DNA of 6,622 bases from contig JAFPDR010000185.1 in NCBI GenBank assembly GCA_017389885.1, forward strand, positions 1-6,622. Reading direction: 5' to 3'. The position numbers were made by a program, and so were the translations under genes. A model generated the notes under the pieces. The model was not told the DNA's origin, made no database searches, and worked only from the letters and a program-made list of their open reading frames with translations. Source of the DNA: Kiritimatiellia bacterium. GTDB lineage: Bacteria; Verrucomicrobiota; Kiritimatiellia; RFP12; UBA1067. Numbering within the stretch: position 1 is the first letter of the stretch; the number at the start of each line of letters is the position of its first letter. Below are positions 6,126 to 6,622 of the stretch, in pieces.

Positions 6126-6622
6126 GAAAACTCGCATTTGCGTCCATTCTCGCCGCGGGCCTCGCGGCGGGGGCTTCCGCCGCCGGATTCGTCGCCGGGC
6201 AGGGGATGGCAAACGACCTCGCGACGGGCGCGAACGAGCGCGACGTGACGTTCGTGCAGCGCGGCGGAGGCAACGACTACGGATGGCGCTCGTACGACAC
6301 CGTGATCGGCGTGACGGTCCTGCCGTGGTCGATCCCGAACGAGGAGAGCAGCGTCTACGGCGTCAGGCTCAACTTCGGATGGGGCGCGTTCGTCGACATG
6401 TTCGGACTCGACTCCGGGCTCTTCTCGTACACGAAGCGCGACTTCGGCGGAATCTCCCCGACGATCTTCGGCAACTACGTCGGAGGGACTATGAAGGGCA
6501 TTCAGGCCGGCGTCGTCAACGCGGTCGACGGCAGCGCGTACGGACTCCAGGTCGGAGCCGTGAACTTCGCGCAGGACCTGCACGGCGTGCAGATCGGGGT
6601 TTTGAACTTCAACGGGACGGGC
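6122..6622 (+). CDS. Exported protein with G-x-Q-x-G-x-x-N surface repeats (3' truncated)
   Basis: The frame stays open from the ATG to the right edge (167 codons), so the gene is incomplete. Residues 1-20 form a classical Sec signal peptide (positive MRK, Ala/Leu-rich core, A-S-A before the likely cleavage site) with no lipobox Cys. A Gly/aromatic-rich region of alternating beta-like stretches follows. From residue 126 come three short repeats, GIQAGVVN (126-133), GLQVGAVN (141-148) and GVQIGVLN (155-162), spaced 14-15 residues apart and still continuing at the edge. This pattern is typical of proteins annotated as LA_2272-like surface-repeat proteins, which are secreted or outer-membrane-associated and of unknown function; the strand-rich repeats suggest a beta-structured surface or barrel-like protein. 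It overlaps the YcfL-like lipoprotein gene by 4 bp (ATGA), so the two are probably coexpressed and may act together in the envelope. The family name is from remembered pattern and is less certain than the signal peptide and repeats. Confidence 0.8.
   Translation, partial: MRKLAFASILAAGLAAGASAAGFVAGQGMANDLATGANERDVTFVQRGGGNDYGWRSYDTVIGVTVLPWSIPNEESSVYGVRLNFGWGAFVDMFGLDSGLFSYTKRDFGGISPTIFGNYVGGTMKGIQAGVVNAVDGSAYGLQVGAVNFAQDLHGVQIGVLNFNGTG

Noticed and set aside
5672..6142. 11-bp word TCGCATTTGCG at 5672-5682 and again at 6132-6142
   Set aside because: A few 11-bp matches are expected by chance in a window this size. One copy is coding and the other intergenic, with no further similarity around them.

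Overview
The window is about 6.6 kb of GC-rich bacterial DNA packed with plus-strand genes. Six genes are supported, two of them cut by the window edges. An exosortase/EpsI protein, a polyprenyl-phosphate sugar-phosphate transferase, an anaerobic radical-SAM hydrogenase maturase and two exported proteins together suggest a Gram-negative, anaerobic, exopolysaccharide-producing bacterium. A member of the PVC group such as Kiritimatiellota or Verrucomicrobiota is plausible, but this is a guess from gene content and style, not from a marker gene.

Layout. (1) Positions 3-4066 look like one tightly packed transcription unit. The 3' part of an exosortase fused to an EpsI-type domain overlaps by 4 bp (ATGA) a 636-residue membrane protein. 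That protein joins a WecA/TagO-like phosphotransferase to the N-terminal, non-catalytic half of a CapD/FlaA1-like protein. Only 3 bp later comes a single-domain malic enzyme. (2) Positions 4067-4128 are a short spacer, mostly an AT-rich array of 7-bp units that runs into the start codon of a HydG-like radical SAM protein (4129-5661). (3) Positions 5662-5738 hold a good sigma70-type promoter and a strong Shine-Dalgarno site. These drive a small YcfL-like lipoprotein gene, which overlaps by 4 bp a secreted protein with G-x-Q-x-G-x-x-N surface repeats that runs off the right edge.

How the genes fit together. The exosortase/EpsI and WecA-like proteins fit protein sorting coupled to surface polysaccharide synthesis: the transferase would start a glycan on a lipid carrier, and the exosortase would process PEP-CTERM-type proteins. 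The malic enzyme (malate to pyruvate, CO2 and reduced nicotinamide) and HydG (CO/cyanide ligands for [FeFe] hydrogenase) fit fermentative, hydrogen-producing metabolism, but neither has an obvious link to the sorting genes. The last two genes look like an independent envelope operon.

The most unusual features are two period-7 arrays of different composition. One is read in frame as the linker of the exosortase/EpsI protein, and the other forms the leader and part of the start codon of the HydG-like gene. The HydG-like protein also lacks the second cysteine of the auxiliary-cluster CX2C motif, and the transferase has an unusual domain fusion. I see no CRISPR array, tRNA, rRNA, insertion sequence, defence system or clear intrinsic terminator.
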